64,000 nt of DNA from Xenorhabdus eapokensis (GTDB lineage Bacteria > Pseudomonadota > Gammaproteobacteria > Enterobacterales > Enterobacteriaceae): the NCBI RefSeq assembly GCF_001908105.1, contig NZ_MKGQ01000012.1, positions 8,326-72,325 on the forward strand. The letters are read 5' to 3'. Shown one piece after another: positions 37,645 through 47,000 of the stretch. Every line of letters starts with the position of its first letter. The stretch's first letter is position 1. Position numbers and translations under genes: made by a program. A model generated the notes under the pieces. That model saw nothing but the letters and a program-made list of their open reading frames with translations. It searched no databases and had not been told where the DNA came from.

Positions 37645-39684
37645 ATGAATACACAAGACAGTCCAAAAAATACCCAGAAAGATACGCTGAATTCTGTCGT
37701 TTTTTTTACTTCTGCCGGACTGATTATTGCATTTTCTCTGTTCACTATTTTTTTCACAGAGGCAACCAGTGTTTGGATAAAAAATACACTGAATTGGGTG
37801 TCTAAAACGTTCGGTTGGTATTATTTACTGGCCGCGACACTTTACATTGTGTTTGTTGTTTTTGTTGCAGCCTCCCGTTTTGGTTCAATCAAATTGGGAC
37901 CGGAGCAATCTAAGCCGGAATTCAGTTTGCTGAGTTGGGCAGCAATGCTGTTTGCCGCTGGGATCGGCATTGATTTGATGTTTTTTTCGGTGGCTGAGCC
38001 TGTCACGCAATATATGCGACCGCCAACGGGTCAGGGGGAAACCATTGAAGCAGCTCGTCAGGCGATGGTGTGGACACTGTTCCATTATGGCCTGACGGGC
38101 TGGTCGATGTACGCCTTGATGGGAATTGCACTGGGATATTTTAGTTATCGTTATAACTTACCTCTGACTATCCGCTCCGCCCTTTATCCTATTTTCGGTA
38201 ACCGCATTCAAGGCTCAATCGGTCATATGGTCGATATTGCGGCGGTAATAGGGACAATTTTTGGTATTGCAACGACATTGGGAATTGGCGTTGTACAGTT
38301 GAATTATGGATTGAAAGTCCTTTTCGGATTACCACAAGGATTGGGGGTTCAGGGAGGCTTGATATTATTATCTGTGGTGATAGCCATTATCTCTGTGACT
38401 TCTGGCGTAAACAGAGGCATTCGATTTTTGTCTGAATTAAATGTCCTGCTGGCGCTAGGCTTGGTTTTGTTCATGTTGTTTATGGGCGATACGGAATTCT
38501 TGCTTAACGGATTAGTGCAGAATATCGGGGATTATATCAGCCGTTTTATGGGCATGACGCTGAACAGTTTTGCATTTGAACGTCCAACTGAATGGATGAA
38601 TAACTGGACACTGTTTTTCTGGGCATGGTGGGTGGCCTGGTCGCCGTTTGTCGGATTATTCTTGGCGCGCATTTCTCGTGGCAGAACTATTCGTCAATTT
38701 GTTATGGGAACATTAGTCATTCCATTTGTTTTTACACTGTTGTGGCTATCGATTTTTGGTAACAGTGCGTTGTATGAAATTCTTCATGGTAATCGCCAAT
38801 TAGCGGAGACAGTGCTACAACACCCAGAACGAGGTTTTTATAATTTGCTGTCACTTTATCCGGCATTCACATTTAGTGCTTCTGTGGCTACCATTACCGG
38901 ATTACTGTTTTATGTCACATCGGCGGATTCTGGCTCGTTAGTGTTAGGCAATTTCACCTCTAATCTGAGTGATATTAATAATGATGCACCGAATTGGTTG
39001 CGTGTTTTTTGGTCTGTGGCAATTGGTGTATTAACGTTAGGCATACTCATGACTGATGGCATTTCTGCTTTGCAAAATACCACGGTCATCATGGGGCTCC
39101 CTTTTAGTTTTGTGATCTTCTTTGTTATGGCGGGGCTATATAAGTCTTTGCGGGTGGAAGATTTCCGCAAAGCCAGTTCGTTGCACAATACATCCCCCAC
39201 GCTTATTCATGACAATGGTTCATTGAACTGGAAGCAGCGTTTGAGCCGTATGATGCATTTTCCTGGTACGAAGAACACTCAGCGAATGCTGGATATGGTG
39301 TGTCGTCCGGCTATGCTGGAAGTGGCTAAAGAGTTGGTGGTGCGTGGTGCGAAAGTGCAGTTTAATGCACTGCCAGCCAAAGGAAACAAGCGACTGAATC
39401 CACTGGAGTTGATTGTTGATTTAGGTGATGAACAGAATTTTATCTATCAAATCTGGCCACAACGTTATTCTGTACCTGGATTTACCTATCGAGCGAGATC
39501 GGGCAAATCTTACTATTACCGATTAGAAACTTTTCTTATGGAAGGAACGCAGGGCAATGATTTGATGGACTATACGAAAGAGCAAATCATTAGCGATATT
39601 CTTGATCACTATGAAAAGCATCTGAATTTTATTCACTTAAACCGAGAGGCGCCGGGGCAGACATTGATTTTTCCTAGTGGGTAA
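37645..39684 (+). CDS. betT: BetT, high-affinity choline transporter (BCCT family)
   Basis: 679 residues, close to the 677 of E. coli BetT. Twelve membrane helices, with the BCCT signature WAWWVAWSPFVGLFLARISRGRTIRQF (around 330-356) and glycine-rich ATTLGIGVVQLNYG. A cytoplasmic C-terminal domain of about 170 residues follows and is the feature that lets BetT respond to osmotic stress. Proton-driven choline uptake feeds BetA/BetB. ATG at 37645 has AGGA at 37634-37637. Confidence 0.96.
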   Translation: MNTQDSPKNTQKDTLNSVVFFTSAGLIIAFSLFTIFFTEATSVWIKNTLNWVSKTFGWYYLLAATLYIVFVVFVAASRFGSIKLGPEQSKPEFSLLSWAAMLFAAGIGIDLMFFSVAEPVTQYMRPPTGQGETIEAARQAMVWTLFHYGLTGWSMYALMGIALGYFSYRYNLPLTIRSALYPIFGNRIQGSIGHMVDIAAVIGTIFGIATTLGIGVVQLNYGLKVLFGLPQGLGVQGGLILLSVVIAIISVTSGVNRGIRFLSELNVLLALGLVLFMLFMGDTEFLLNGLVQNIGDYISRFMGMTLNSFAFERPTEWMNNWTLFFWAWWVAWSPFVGLFLARISRGRTIRQFVMGTLVIPFVFTLLWLSIFGNSALYEILHGNRQLAETVLQHPERGFYNLLSLYPAFTFSASVATITGLLFYVTSADSGSLVLGNFTSNLSDINNDAPNWLRVFWSVAIGVLTLGILMTDGISALQNTTVIMGLPFSFVIFFVMAGLYKSLRVEDFRKASSLHNTSPTLIHDNGSLNWKQRLSRMMHFPGTKNTQRMLDMVCRPAMLEVAKELVVRGAKVQFNALPAKGNKRLNPLELIVDLGDEQNFIYQIWPQRYSVPGFTYRARSGKSYYYRLETFLMEGTQGNDLMDYTKEQIISDILDHYEKHLNFIHLNREAPGQTLIFPSG

Positions 39685-39733
39685 TCAACAAACAATGAAA
39701 TAAACGTCGCTTTCGTAAAGTGATTTAACCGAT

Positions 39734-39775
39734 ATCACGTTTCAAGCCAGTTTCTGTGAAACGTGATTTTCTCTT
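39734..39775. terminator. Terminator between betT and the MarR-type gene
   Basis: ATCACGTTTCA (39734-39744) and TGAAACGTGAT (39757-39767), 11-bp perfect stem with 12-base loop, followed by TTTCTCTT. Serves convergent betT and marR-like genes. Confidence 0.8.
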
Positions 39776-39783
39776 CTTAATGT

Positions 39784-40254
39784 TTAATCTTCATCACGAA
39801 CGGGTGTTTGTGCATATAAAAGATCTGCAGCACGATGGCAAAGTTCTGTAAATATAGCGATTTCGCCCTGGGACATATTAGACGCCACAATATCAGCCAT
39901 GTTATGTCTGCTGGATTCGGCTCGCTGCAAAAACTTTAGCCCTTTTGGGCTCAATTTGGTGACCAGCTCGCGTTTATCGTTTTCCCCTGCTTCTTGTTTA
40001 ATAAGTTCTTTATCTTTTAGCAATCTCAGAATCTTAGATATTTTAGAGCGAGTAAAACCGAGCTTTTCGCCAATCACCGTAGGATTCATCGGTTGATATT
40101 GTCGAAGTAAATATAAAATATCATATTGCGCCCATGAAATACCCTCAGGATTTGTAATGGTTCTTCTCGCAACAAGAACGCACTGAAGCCTACTCAATGC
40201 ATCTTCAAAAGGTGTTACGGTAGTATCATAAATATCTTGATTATCTGTTTTCAT
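39784..40254 (-). CDS. MarR-family regulator beside the PBD cluster
   Basis: 156 residues. Winged-helix domain: WAQYDILYLLRQYQPMNPTVIGEKLGFTRSKISKILRLLKDKELIKQEAGENDKRELVTKLSPKG, with the recognition helix about 71-85 and the wing containing DKRE, diagnostic of MarR. It lies downstream of thdA on the same strand, separated by an inverted repeat, so it probably has its own promoter or reads through. A MarR-type regulator borders the Klebsiella tilimycin cluster in my recollection, so it is a plausible cluster-specific repressor responding to an aromatic ligand. Target sites are not proven. Confidence 0.8.
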   Translation of the reverse strand: MKTDNQDIYDTTVTPFEDALSRLQCVLVARRTITNPEGISWAQYDILYLLRQYQPMNPTVIGEKLGFTRSKISKILRLLKDKELIKQEAGENDKRELVTKLSPKGLKFLQRAESSRHNMADIVASNMSQGEIAIFTELCHRAADLLYAQTPVRDED

Positions 40255-40300
40255 GTGGACTCTTTATAACCTGAATGTTGAATAAGAAACCGAGCTAATC

Positions 40301-40353
40301 GCCTGTCCCATAAATAAAATTTTATAACGAAAAATGATTTTTATGGGGCAGGC
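40301..40353. terminator. Large inverted repeat downstream of thdA
   Basis: GCCTGTCCCATAAA (40301-40314) pairs with TTTATGGGGCAGGC (40340-40353), 14 bp with one G-T pair, enclosing a 25-base AT-rich loop. A probable terminator for the npsA-npsB-thdA transcript; its size also fits a small palindromic element. Confidence 0.6.
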
Positions 40354-40393
40354 TCGTAAATATCCACTTATTTACGATTATGGACAGTCAAAA

Positions 40394-40783
40394 TCAAGAG
40401 AAAATAGCTGCTCGGTTAAGAACGTCCTCATAGTCATTCAATTCTTTAATCTTACCCTTGTTCAATTTAAACACATTAACATATAAGCAATAGAAATCTT
40501 TCTTATGTGGCAACGTCTTACCATTCAAGCGATATTCAACGATAAAAATATCAGGATTATCTGTAGGGTACAGTTCTACATCCTGAACAGAAGTAAAAAT
40601 CAGAGGCGCCTGACCAAAACTTGCTGAATAATGCTCAAGTATTTGTGACTGGCTCTCAATGGTATCGCGACTGGTACGAAATGGTAACCTCAGGATACCA
40701 TCGTCACAAAATAGAGCCGCAAGTTTTGTTGGTGACTTTTCCAAAACAGCTTCTATATATTTATCGAACACAACTTTAAACAT
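40394..40783 (-). CDS. thdA: ThdA-like SnoaL/NTF2-fold protein of the PBD cluster
   Basis: 129 residues starting MFKVVFDKYIEAVLEKSPTKLAALFCDDGILRLPF, the opening of a SnoaL/NTF2-like (cone-shaped) domain. ThdA is the small protein encoded within the Klebsiella oxytoca tilimycin/tilivalline operon; its exact role is unsettled, possibly shaping or protecting a pathway intermediate. The ribosome-binding site AAGGAG is at the right spacing. It follows npsB by 24 bases; in Klebsiella, as I recall, thdA lies between npsA and npsB, so the order is different here. Symbol assigned by position and fold, not sequence comparison. Confidence 0.7.
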   Translation of the reverse strand: MFKVVFDKYIEAVLEKSPTKLAALFCDDGILRLPFRTSRDTIESQSQILEHYSASFGQAPLIFTSVQDVELYPTDNPDIFIVEYRLNGKTLPHKKDFYCLYVNVFKLNKGKIKELNDYEDVLNRAAIFS

Positions 40784-40807
40784 TATTTCTCCTTAGTGTT
40801 TTACGGG

Positions 40808-43800
40808 TTACTTACTTTCAGGTTTATATGACGGTATGCTTGCTTTATCCATAAAATAAGAGATTAATTTTGAGAAAGTTTTTACATTAATATCTGGAAA
40901 ATCGAGACCCAAGGCGTTAATGGCCTCGTGTGTGCTTTGGTTGTTATAGGTGCTATGACCAATATTCAGAGCATCTTCTTTAAAAAGGTGGATCAGTGAA
41001 CCCAGAGCCACATCATCACCATTGACAACCATGTGTTCGAGTTTTTCTAACCATGCTGATTCAGGAACCGTTGTGATGTCATGTCCTGTTTGTTTGATAG
41101 CCAGATATGCTGGGGTAAAATCAGTGCCTTTCGGATGAAATAAATGGAAGTTTTGTTGCTCATGTATCTTATTAGCGGTTGATAATGTCACAATGGCTTG
41201 ACTGACGAAATCAACCGGCAATAAATCAGTACGTAGCAATTCAGGATATGGTGCAATTCCCATTTGGATAAAGCTTTTCATTTGTAGCCATAAAAAATCG
41301 TCTTTTTGACATGCACCGGTAACACTGTCACCTGATATACGTCCTATCCGATAAATATTGATATCAACACCTTGATCTCTGGCCTGCTGTACATATTGCT
41401 CAGCTACCCATTTACTTTGGGTATAACCGATAGACAGTGAATTTGGGTAGTCAGGAAGGCTATCTTCTGTGATTGGTTGTTTAGGATAGTCTGGTGCAAA
41501 TACGGCAATAGTAGAAATATACTCCAGTTTCTTACGCTCGTGGTGACAACAAAAATCAATGACTTCCACGATACCATCGACATTCGTTCCCTTAACAGAA
41601 CTGTATGGGAGAACAAAATTAATATGAGCAGCTACGTGATATATTTTAGAGACTCTTTCTGAGAGTGACTGATATTCTGCCTCAGTTAAATCAAATTTCG
41701 CCTTAGCAATATCTCCCACCACAATTTCAACACGTGAAAAATCAATGTCATGATCGATACCATAACAATGAGCATTTTTTATGATACGGTTCAATCCCGC
41801 ACTATTATCGGTAGCTCTGACTAAACAAATGACTTTACCCGTTGGCTGTTGTAATAAAGCGCGAAGCAGATAGATACCTAAAAAACCGGTGGCGCCTGTG
41901 AGTAATATATCACTGCTTATTGATGGGGTTAATTGGCGTGTATCCGTCCAATCATGTTGGACGAAAGCATCGTTAATAAATGTATTTTTTATTTCATTAT
42001 TTGATTTTTTATCACTATTCAGATAGGTATCAACCGAAGCGGCCATGTCGCGTAAGGTAGGAGTATTGAATAGTAATTTGAGCGGGAAATCGACATTAAA
42101 TTGTTTGCGTAGTAAATACACTAACTGTGTTGCTAATAGTGAATGCCCTCCGATGTTGAAGAAATTATCTCTTAGTTTAATGACTCGGTTCGGAAAAACT
42201 TTTTGCCAGAGTAATTTGACTGTTTGTTCGGTTGAAGTCAGAACCTCTTCAATATTGTTTTTTTCAACATCATCCGACATTTTAGATATTTCAATGTGAT
42301 GTAGTGCTTTTCGGTCAATTTTACCACTAGGAGTAGTTGGAAGATCGGCCAAAAATACGAACTCATTTGGGATCATATAATCCGGTAGATAGCTACGTAA
42401 TCTAGTCAGCAGTTCAATACGTTCTAATGGCACAATTGTGACGATAAAAGCCACCAATATTTTGTTACCTGCTGATATTTCTTTTCCAATAACCGCAGAG
42501 ACTTTCACTCCATCCAATGAATTGATAACGGCTTCTATTTCTGATGGTTCAATCCGGAATCCCCGAATTTTTAACTGATTATCCAGACGACCCAGGTATG
42601 TAAATGAACCATTGGATTTTAGTTTTATGAGATCACCCGATTTATAAGCATGTTGGCTCAGTGCACCTGGCCAGTTTTCGGTTAAAAATCGTGCTTGAGT
42701 TTCATAATCTTTATTGTGATAACCTGGGGAAAGAAAATCGCTGATAATCCAAAGTTCGCCTGCGACGCCCGCGGGAACCATATGTTTGTGTTCATCTAAT
42801 ACAAGCAGGGTAAATCCGGGGAGCGGATACCCTATTGGTGCACTGTCTCCCCACAAAGAGATATCTGTTGGCATGACATAAGCGGAACAAACATGGCTTT
42901 CTGAAGGGCCATAAAGATTAATCAGTCTTCGGTTGGCATTAAACATCTGTTTAATGTCAGCGGTAAGAACCAGTTGTTCACCTGTTGAGTAGACTTCCTC
43001 AAGCATTGATAGTTGGGCTTTATTCGTGACGGTTAATTGAGCCAAATGTTGAAGTGCTACATAGGGAAAATATGCCCGGCGGATCTCGTTTAACTCAATG
43101 ACATTTTGCAAATGATGCAGATCCTTACGTTCTTCTTCATCTGCGATATATAACTTTCCACCAGTACATAAAGTGCCAAATATTTCCTGTATAGAAACAT
43201 CGAAAGACAAAGACATATAATGAAGTGTGCAATCACCTTCACCACAAATAGTGATCTCTTTTTGCCATGTAAGAAGATTGGACAGTGTCTTATTCAGTAA
43301 ACGCACCCCTTTGGGTTGTCCTGTTGAACCCGAAGTGTAAATGACATATAACTCATCTTCCGGTTTGCGTTGCACCGATTGCCAGTTAACATCCCGTATA
43401 AATACCGTTTCATCTAACACGACTTTGTGGATGGTCGCAGATAATGTTGTGACAAACTCACGGGTGGTTACGATACAATCCACTGCTGCGTCCTGCAGCA
43501 TATATTCAATACGTTCCTGGGGATAATTTGGGTCAATGGGAACATAAGATGCCCCCGTTTTCAAAACGGCCAGCAAAGCGGCAATAGAATCTTCATTTCG
43601 GTTTAGCAATAAACCTACTCGTGAACCAACGCTGATGGTATAACTGGTATGCATAAATTCAGCTAGCTGGTTGGCGCGATGGTTTAACCAGCCATAAGTC
43701 CAGTGACCGTGACGTGTTATTAATGCAGTATTGTTCGGATGAATTTTTGCATATTCCTCTATTTCACCAATAAAACATGGGTTGTTCATATCAGCGAATG

Positions 43801-45184
43801 GAGTACTTGAACGATTTACTATGGATAGCTGTTCATCTTGAGTGAGTATTTCAACTTCACTTAACGTTTTTTCACCCCACTCACCCATACATAAAGCGGT
43901 TTGTCTGTATAGCTCCAGCCAATATTGAATGGTGCTGCCTTCAAATAGCTCGGCATTAAATTCCATAATTAAACGATGAGATGTACCCGTTTCGACAAAT
44001 AGGGTTAAATCGTATTTAGCGGATTGAATATACTGTTCAGTGATCTTTATTGAGTAAGGGAAATCCTGAAATGCATCATTGATAGTATCAAGATTGACAA
44101 GTAATGTTTGAAAAACAGGATTATCTAAGCCAAAGTTCTGGCCTGCATCTGCAACAATGTCAGTAAATGGTAATTGCTTATTAAAATGTGCCTGAATAAA
44201 GCGGTTACGAATTGATACTGCAAACTGATTCACTGTACTACCTGAATCTAAATGAGATCTGAGCGGTAAAGTATTAACCAAATATCCTACAGTTTCTTCA
44301 AATTCACTGTTATCCCGTAGCGCAAAAGGGATACCAATGGTGATATCTTTTTGACCAGATAAACGATACAGCAAAAACTGCCAACACATCGTCATATACA
44401 TGAAAGGAGTCATTGCAAGATTTCTTGCCTGCTTCGATATTTGCAATGTGTCATCATGGCTAAGTTGCAAATGACGATAACCTGCTTTGGTTCCTTTGCA
44501 CTCTTTTCTGGAGTAATCAGTTGGGAGATCTATCATAGAAGGGTACGGAGTAAGTACTTCCTTCCAATAGCTTTTCATGGTGGAAATTTCAGGTTTGGCT
44601 AATTGTTCTTTTTGCCATTGGGTGAACTCCAAGTAATCAGCACTGATTTTCCGATAATGAAACTCTCTGTTTTCAGCCAAATGCGCATAACATGTGAGAA
44701 TATTTTTGATAAAAATAGTCACTGACGGTGCATCAACGATAATATGATGAAAACAACACGCCAACCAACACCGTTGTAATTCCCCTGTTATCAAACAGAT
44801 ATCGAATAACGGTCCTTTTGCCAAATCATATTGTTTTGACGCCATTTGTTGAATAACTGCTTCTGGGTGATTCACCTCAGTGATAGTTTTGCGTGTAATA
44901 TGAACGTGATAGGGTTGTTCGATGACTTGATAAAGCTGATCTTGATTAAATGTAAAGTGTGTGCGTAAAACCGGAGTGACTGCAACAAATTGAGTGACTG
45001 CCTCTTCCAGTAAACGGTGATCTAACTGAGTCTCTATTTCTATCAGTAATGGAATATTGTAGCTTTCGGGTTGGCTCAGCACCTGATCAAGTAACCATAA
45101 CCCTTTTTGCCCTTGTGTACTGGGTATATATGTTTTGTTATCCAATATATCCTTTACGGCTTTGTTCAATGATTCATTGTCCAT
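40808..45184 (-). CDS. npsB: NpsB-like NRPS module, C-A-T-Reductase
   Basis: 1458 residues from the ATG at 45184 (GGAGAG just upstream), overlapping npsA by 11 bases. Domains: condensation (about 12-430; HHIIVDA at about 146), adenylation (about 470-950; YTSGSTGQPKGV at about 618, A10 Lys in PSGKIDRKAL), thiolation (GGHSLL, Ser about 1013), and thioester reductase (about 1096 on; ILLTGATGFLG, and YTQSKWVAEQ with the YxxxK pair). It should take the aryl group from NpsA, add one amino acid and release the dipeptide as an aldehyde by NAD(P)H reduction; the aldehyde then closes onto the aryl amine to a pyrrolobenzodiazepine. There is no thioesterase. Hand-read specificity code: D V Q Y Y T L V C, partly unlike the proline code. 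Confidence 0.88.
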   Translation of the reverse strand: MDNESLNKAVKDILDNKTYIPSTQGQKGLWLLDQVLSQPESYNIPLLIEIETQLDHRLLEEAVTQFVAVTPVLRTHFTFNQDQLYQVIEQPYHVHITRKTITEVNHPEAVIQQMASKQYDLAKGPLFDICLITGELQRCWLACCFHHIIVDAPSVTIFIKNILTCYAHLAENREFHYRKISADYLEFTQWQKEQLAKPEISTMKSYWKEVLTPYPSMIDLPTDYSRKECKGTKAGYRHLQLSHDDTLQISKQARNLAMTPFMYMTMCWQFLLYRLSGQKDITIGIPFALRDNSEFEETVGYLVNTLPLRSHLDSGSTVNQFAVSIRNRFIQAHFNKQLPFTDIVADAGQNFGLDNPVFQTLLVNLDTINDAFQDFPYSIKITEQYIQSAKYDLTLFVETGTSHRLIMEFNAELFEGSTIQYWLELYRQTALCMGEWGEKTLSEVEILTQDEQLSIVNRSSTPFADMNNPCFIGEIEEYAKIHPNNTALITRHGHWTYGWLNHRANQLAEFMHTSYTISVGSRVGLLLNRNEDSIAALLAVLKTGASYVPIDPNYPQERIEYMLQDAAVDCIVTTREFVTTLSATIHKVVLDETVFIRDVNWQSVQRKPEDELYVIYTSGSTGQPKGVRLLNKTLSNLLTWQKEITICGEGDCTLHYMSLSFDVSIQEIFGTLCTGGKLYIADEEERKDLHHLQNVIELNEIRRAYFPYVALQHLAQLTVTNKAQLSMLEEVYSTGEQLVLTADIKQMFNANRRLINLYGPSESHVCSAYVMPTDISLWGDSAPIGYPLPGFTLLVLDEHKHMVPAGVAGELWIISDFLSPGYHNKDYETQARFLTENWPGALSQHAYKSGDLIKLKSNGSFTYLGRLDNQLKIRGFRIEPSEIEAVINSLDGVKVSAVIGKEISAGNKILVAFIVTIVPLERIELLTRLRSYLPDYMIPNEFVFLADLPTTPSGKIDRKALHHIEISKMSDDVEKNNIEEVLTSTEQTVKLLWQKVFPNRVIKLRDNFFNIGGHSLLATQLVYLLRKQFNVDFPLKLLFNTPTLRDMAASVDTYLNSDKKSNNEIKNTFINDAFVQHDWTDTRQLTPSISSDILLTGATGFLGIYLLRALLQQPTGKVICLVRATDNSAGLNRIIKNAHCYGIDHDIDFSRVEIVVGDIAKAKFDLTEAEYQSLSERVSKIYHVAAHINFVLPYSSVKGTNVDGIVEVIDFCCHHERKKLEYISTIAVFAPDYPKQPITEDSLPDYPNSLSIGYTQSKWVAEQYVQQARDQGVDINIYRIGRISGDSVTGACQKDDFLWLQMKSFIQMGIAPYPELLRTDLLPVDFVSQAIVTLSTANKIHEQQNFHLFHPKGTDFTPAYLAIKQTGHDITTVPESAWLEKLEHMVVNGDDVALGSLIHLFKEDALNIGHSTYNNQSTHEAINALGLDFPDINVKTFSKLISYFMDKASIPSYKPESK

Positions 45185-47000
45185 TGCTGCTCTCCAGACC
45201 ATCTTTCCCAAACTGAGCTGCTAATTTTTCGACACTATCCACTGAAAACACATCGGCAGATGAAACAGGAATATCAAGTGCCTTACTGACAAGAGAGGCT
45301 AATTTGATTAGGTGAAGGGAATTTGCTCCCTGTTCCCAAAACGAAGTTGCTGGGTCAAGGTTCTTATAACCCGTGATCTCTTGCCATATTGAGAGAATTT
45401 TGGATTCTATGTTGTCATCGCGTTGTTTGTGCATCCCATTAACAATAAGCTGAGCCATTTGATTTCGGTCGCGTTTACCATTTTTATTCATTGGCAAAGA
45501 ATTAACATGTGTAAACCGTTCTGGAACCATGTACGACGGCAGCTTTGACTTCATAAATTCGCGAAGATTGATGTTGGATAGAGAACCTGACTTACTCAGA
45601 TAGCAGGCATGTAATAGAGGCTCATTATCCGTTTGCTCTATAGTTACAATGACATCTTCTATTTGAGGATGTGAACGTAGTGTATGTTCCACTCCGGTGA
45701 TTTCGACCCTGAAGCCACGGATTTTACACATGTGGTTACTGCGCCCCAGTAGTGTGATATTGCCGGATTTATCTCTTTTAGCTTGGTCATTAGTGCGGTA
45801 ATAGCGTTCATGATTGCCATTAAGATTTAGCCAGACAAAACGCTCATGGGTTAATTCAAGATCTGAATATCCTTCCGCAAGCCCTGCGCCACTGATACAA
45901 AGTTCCCCCTGTATATCTGGAGCACAAATTTCTAAATTATCATTCAGCACGACAATATTGACGAGAGGCAATGGGTAACCAACAGGAACGGGGGAATCAG
46001 CATCCAGTATTTCATCTGGTAACACCTGATAGACAGAAGTAAGAGCTGAATTTTCCGTACATCCCATACCATTAAATATACGCCCCTTACCTGCCTTGGC
46101 TGCCATTGAAAACAGTCTGGGATTAACAAAATCACCTGAAACGATGACACAATCAGGTTTATGTAGAGTATTAGGAGAAACTTCTACAAATAACCGGAAC
46201 AGACCACCAGATAAGAAAAGAATAGAAATATGCTGATGACTAATAATGTTATCGATTTCGGCTAAATCAGGGACATCGTTTGGATAAACAACGAGTGTGG
46301 CTCCAGTCAGAAGGCTTATCCAAATTTCATTGGCACTTGCAGCAAATGACAGCTCTGCTAGCTGTAAATAACGGTCATTGTTTGTATTACCTAACTGGCT
46401 GATAGGGATTGCCAGGCGGGTTAACCCACAATGACGGATAATCACACTCTTTGGTTTTCCTGTTGAACCCGAAGTCAACAATATCATCGCTGGGTCTGTC
46501 GCAACTAACGTTTCGGTTATAGTTTCAAATCTTGTCGGTATGTAATCTAAATCACGGGCTTGAGAAAAAAGGTTTTCTATAGAGATAAATGAGTAATTTA
46601 CTTGTGAACCCGGTGTTTTAAACTTAGTTCTTTCAGCGTTATCAGAATCTGAAATCAGTAAACTGATGTCAGCGGTCTTGATGCAATCTGCTATATACTG
46701 TTCTGGGCTGTTATTGTTAAATACATTACTTAACGGAACAATAACCCCCCCCAACCGAATTACCGCTATCAGCACCAGATATAATTCAAAGCTGCGAGTG
46801 ATCTTAATTGCTACTTTATCTCCCTTTTTTACCTTCATTTTTTGTAAAACAAATGCTATCTGGGCTGATTGTTGCCAAACTTCACGATATGATAATGTTT
46901 CGGAGTTAAATATTAACGCAGTTTTATTGGGATATTTCTTTACTATTTCACCAAGAATATTTGGTATAGTACGAAACTGTTCAGCCTGTTTTTCAATCAT
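45174..47000 (-). CDS. npsA: NpsA-like NRPS A-T protein (aryl acid activation)
   Basis: 608 residues. Adenylation domain with LLTSGSTGKPKSV (about 177), YRTND and A10 Lys in NKNGKRDR (about 500), then a thiolation domain with the phosphopantetheine serine in GANSLHL (about 558). At the position where amino-acid-activating domains keep Asp235 (FD motif) the sequence is LSFAASANEIW, so Ala replaces Asp, consistent with an acid that has no alpha-amino group, such as 3-hydroxyanthranilate. GAGG lies about 9 bases before the start. It is the first gene of npsA-npsB-thdA and is divergent from aroX. Confidence 0.88.
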   Translation of the reverse strand: MIEKQAEQFRTIPNILGEIVKKYPNKTALIFNSETLSYREVWQQSAQIAFVLQKMKVKKGDKVAIKITRSFELYLVLIAVIRLGGVIVPLSNVFNNNSPEQYIADCIKTADISLLISDSDNAERTKFKTPGSQVNYSFISIENLFSQARDLDYIPTRFETITETLVATDPAMILLTSGSTGKPKSVIIRHCGLTRLAIPISQLGNTNNDRYLQLAELSFAASANEIWISLLTGATLVVYPNDVPDLAEIDNIISHQHISILFLSGGLFRLFVEVSPNTLHKPDCVIVSGDFVNPRLFSMAAKAGKGRIFNGMGCTENSALTSVYQVLPDEILDADSPVPVGYPLPLVNIVVLNDNLEICAPDIQGELCISGAGLAEGYSDLELTHERFVWLNLNGNHERYYRTNDQAKRDKSGNITLLGRSNHMCKIRGFRVEITGVEHTLRSHPQIEDVIVTIEQTDNEPLLHACYLSKSGSLSNINLREFMKSKLPSYMVPERFTHVNSLPMNKNGKRDRNQMAQLIVNGMHKQRDDNIESKILSIWQEITGYKNLDPATSFWEQGANSLHLIKLASLVSKALDIPVSSADVFSVDSVEKLAAQFGKDGLESSNGQ

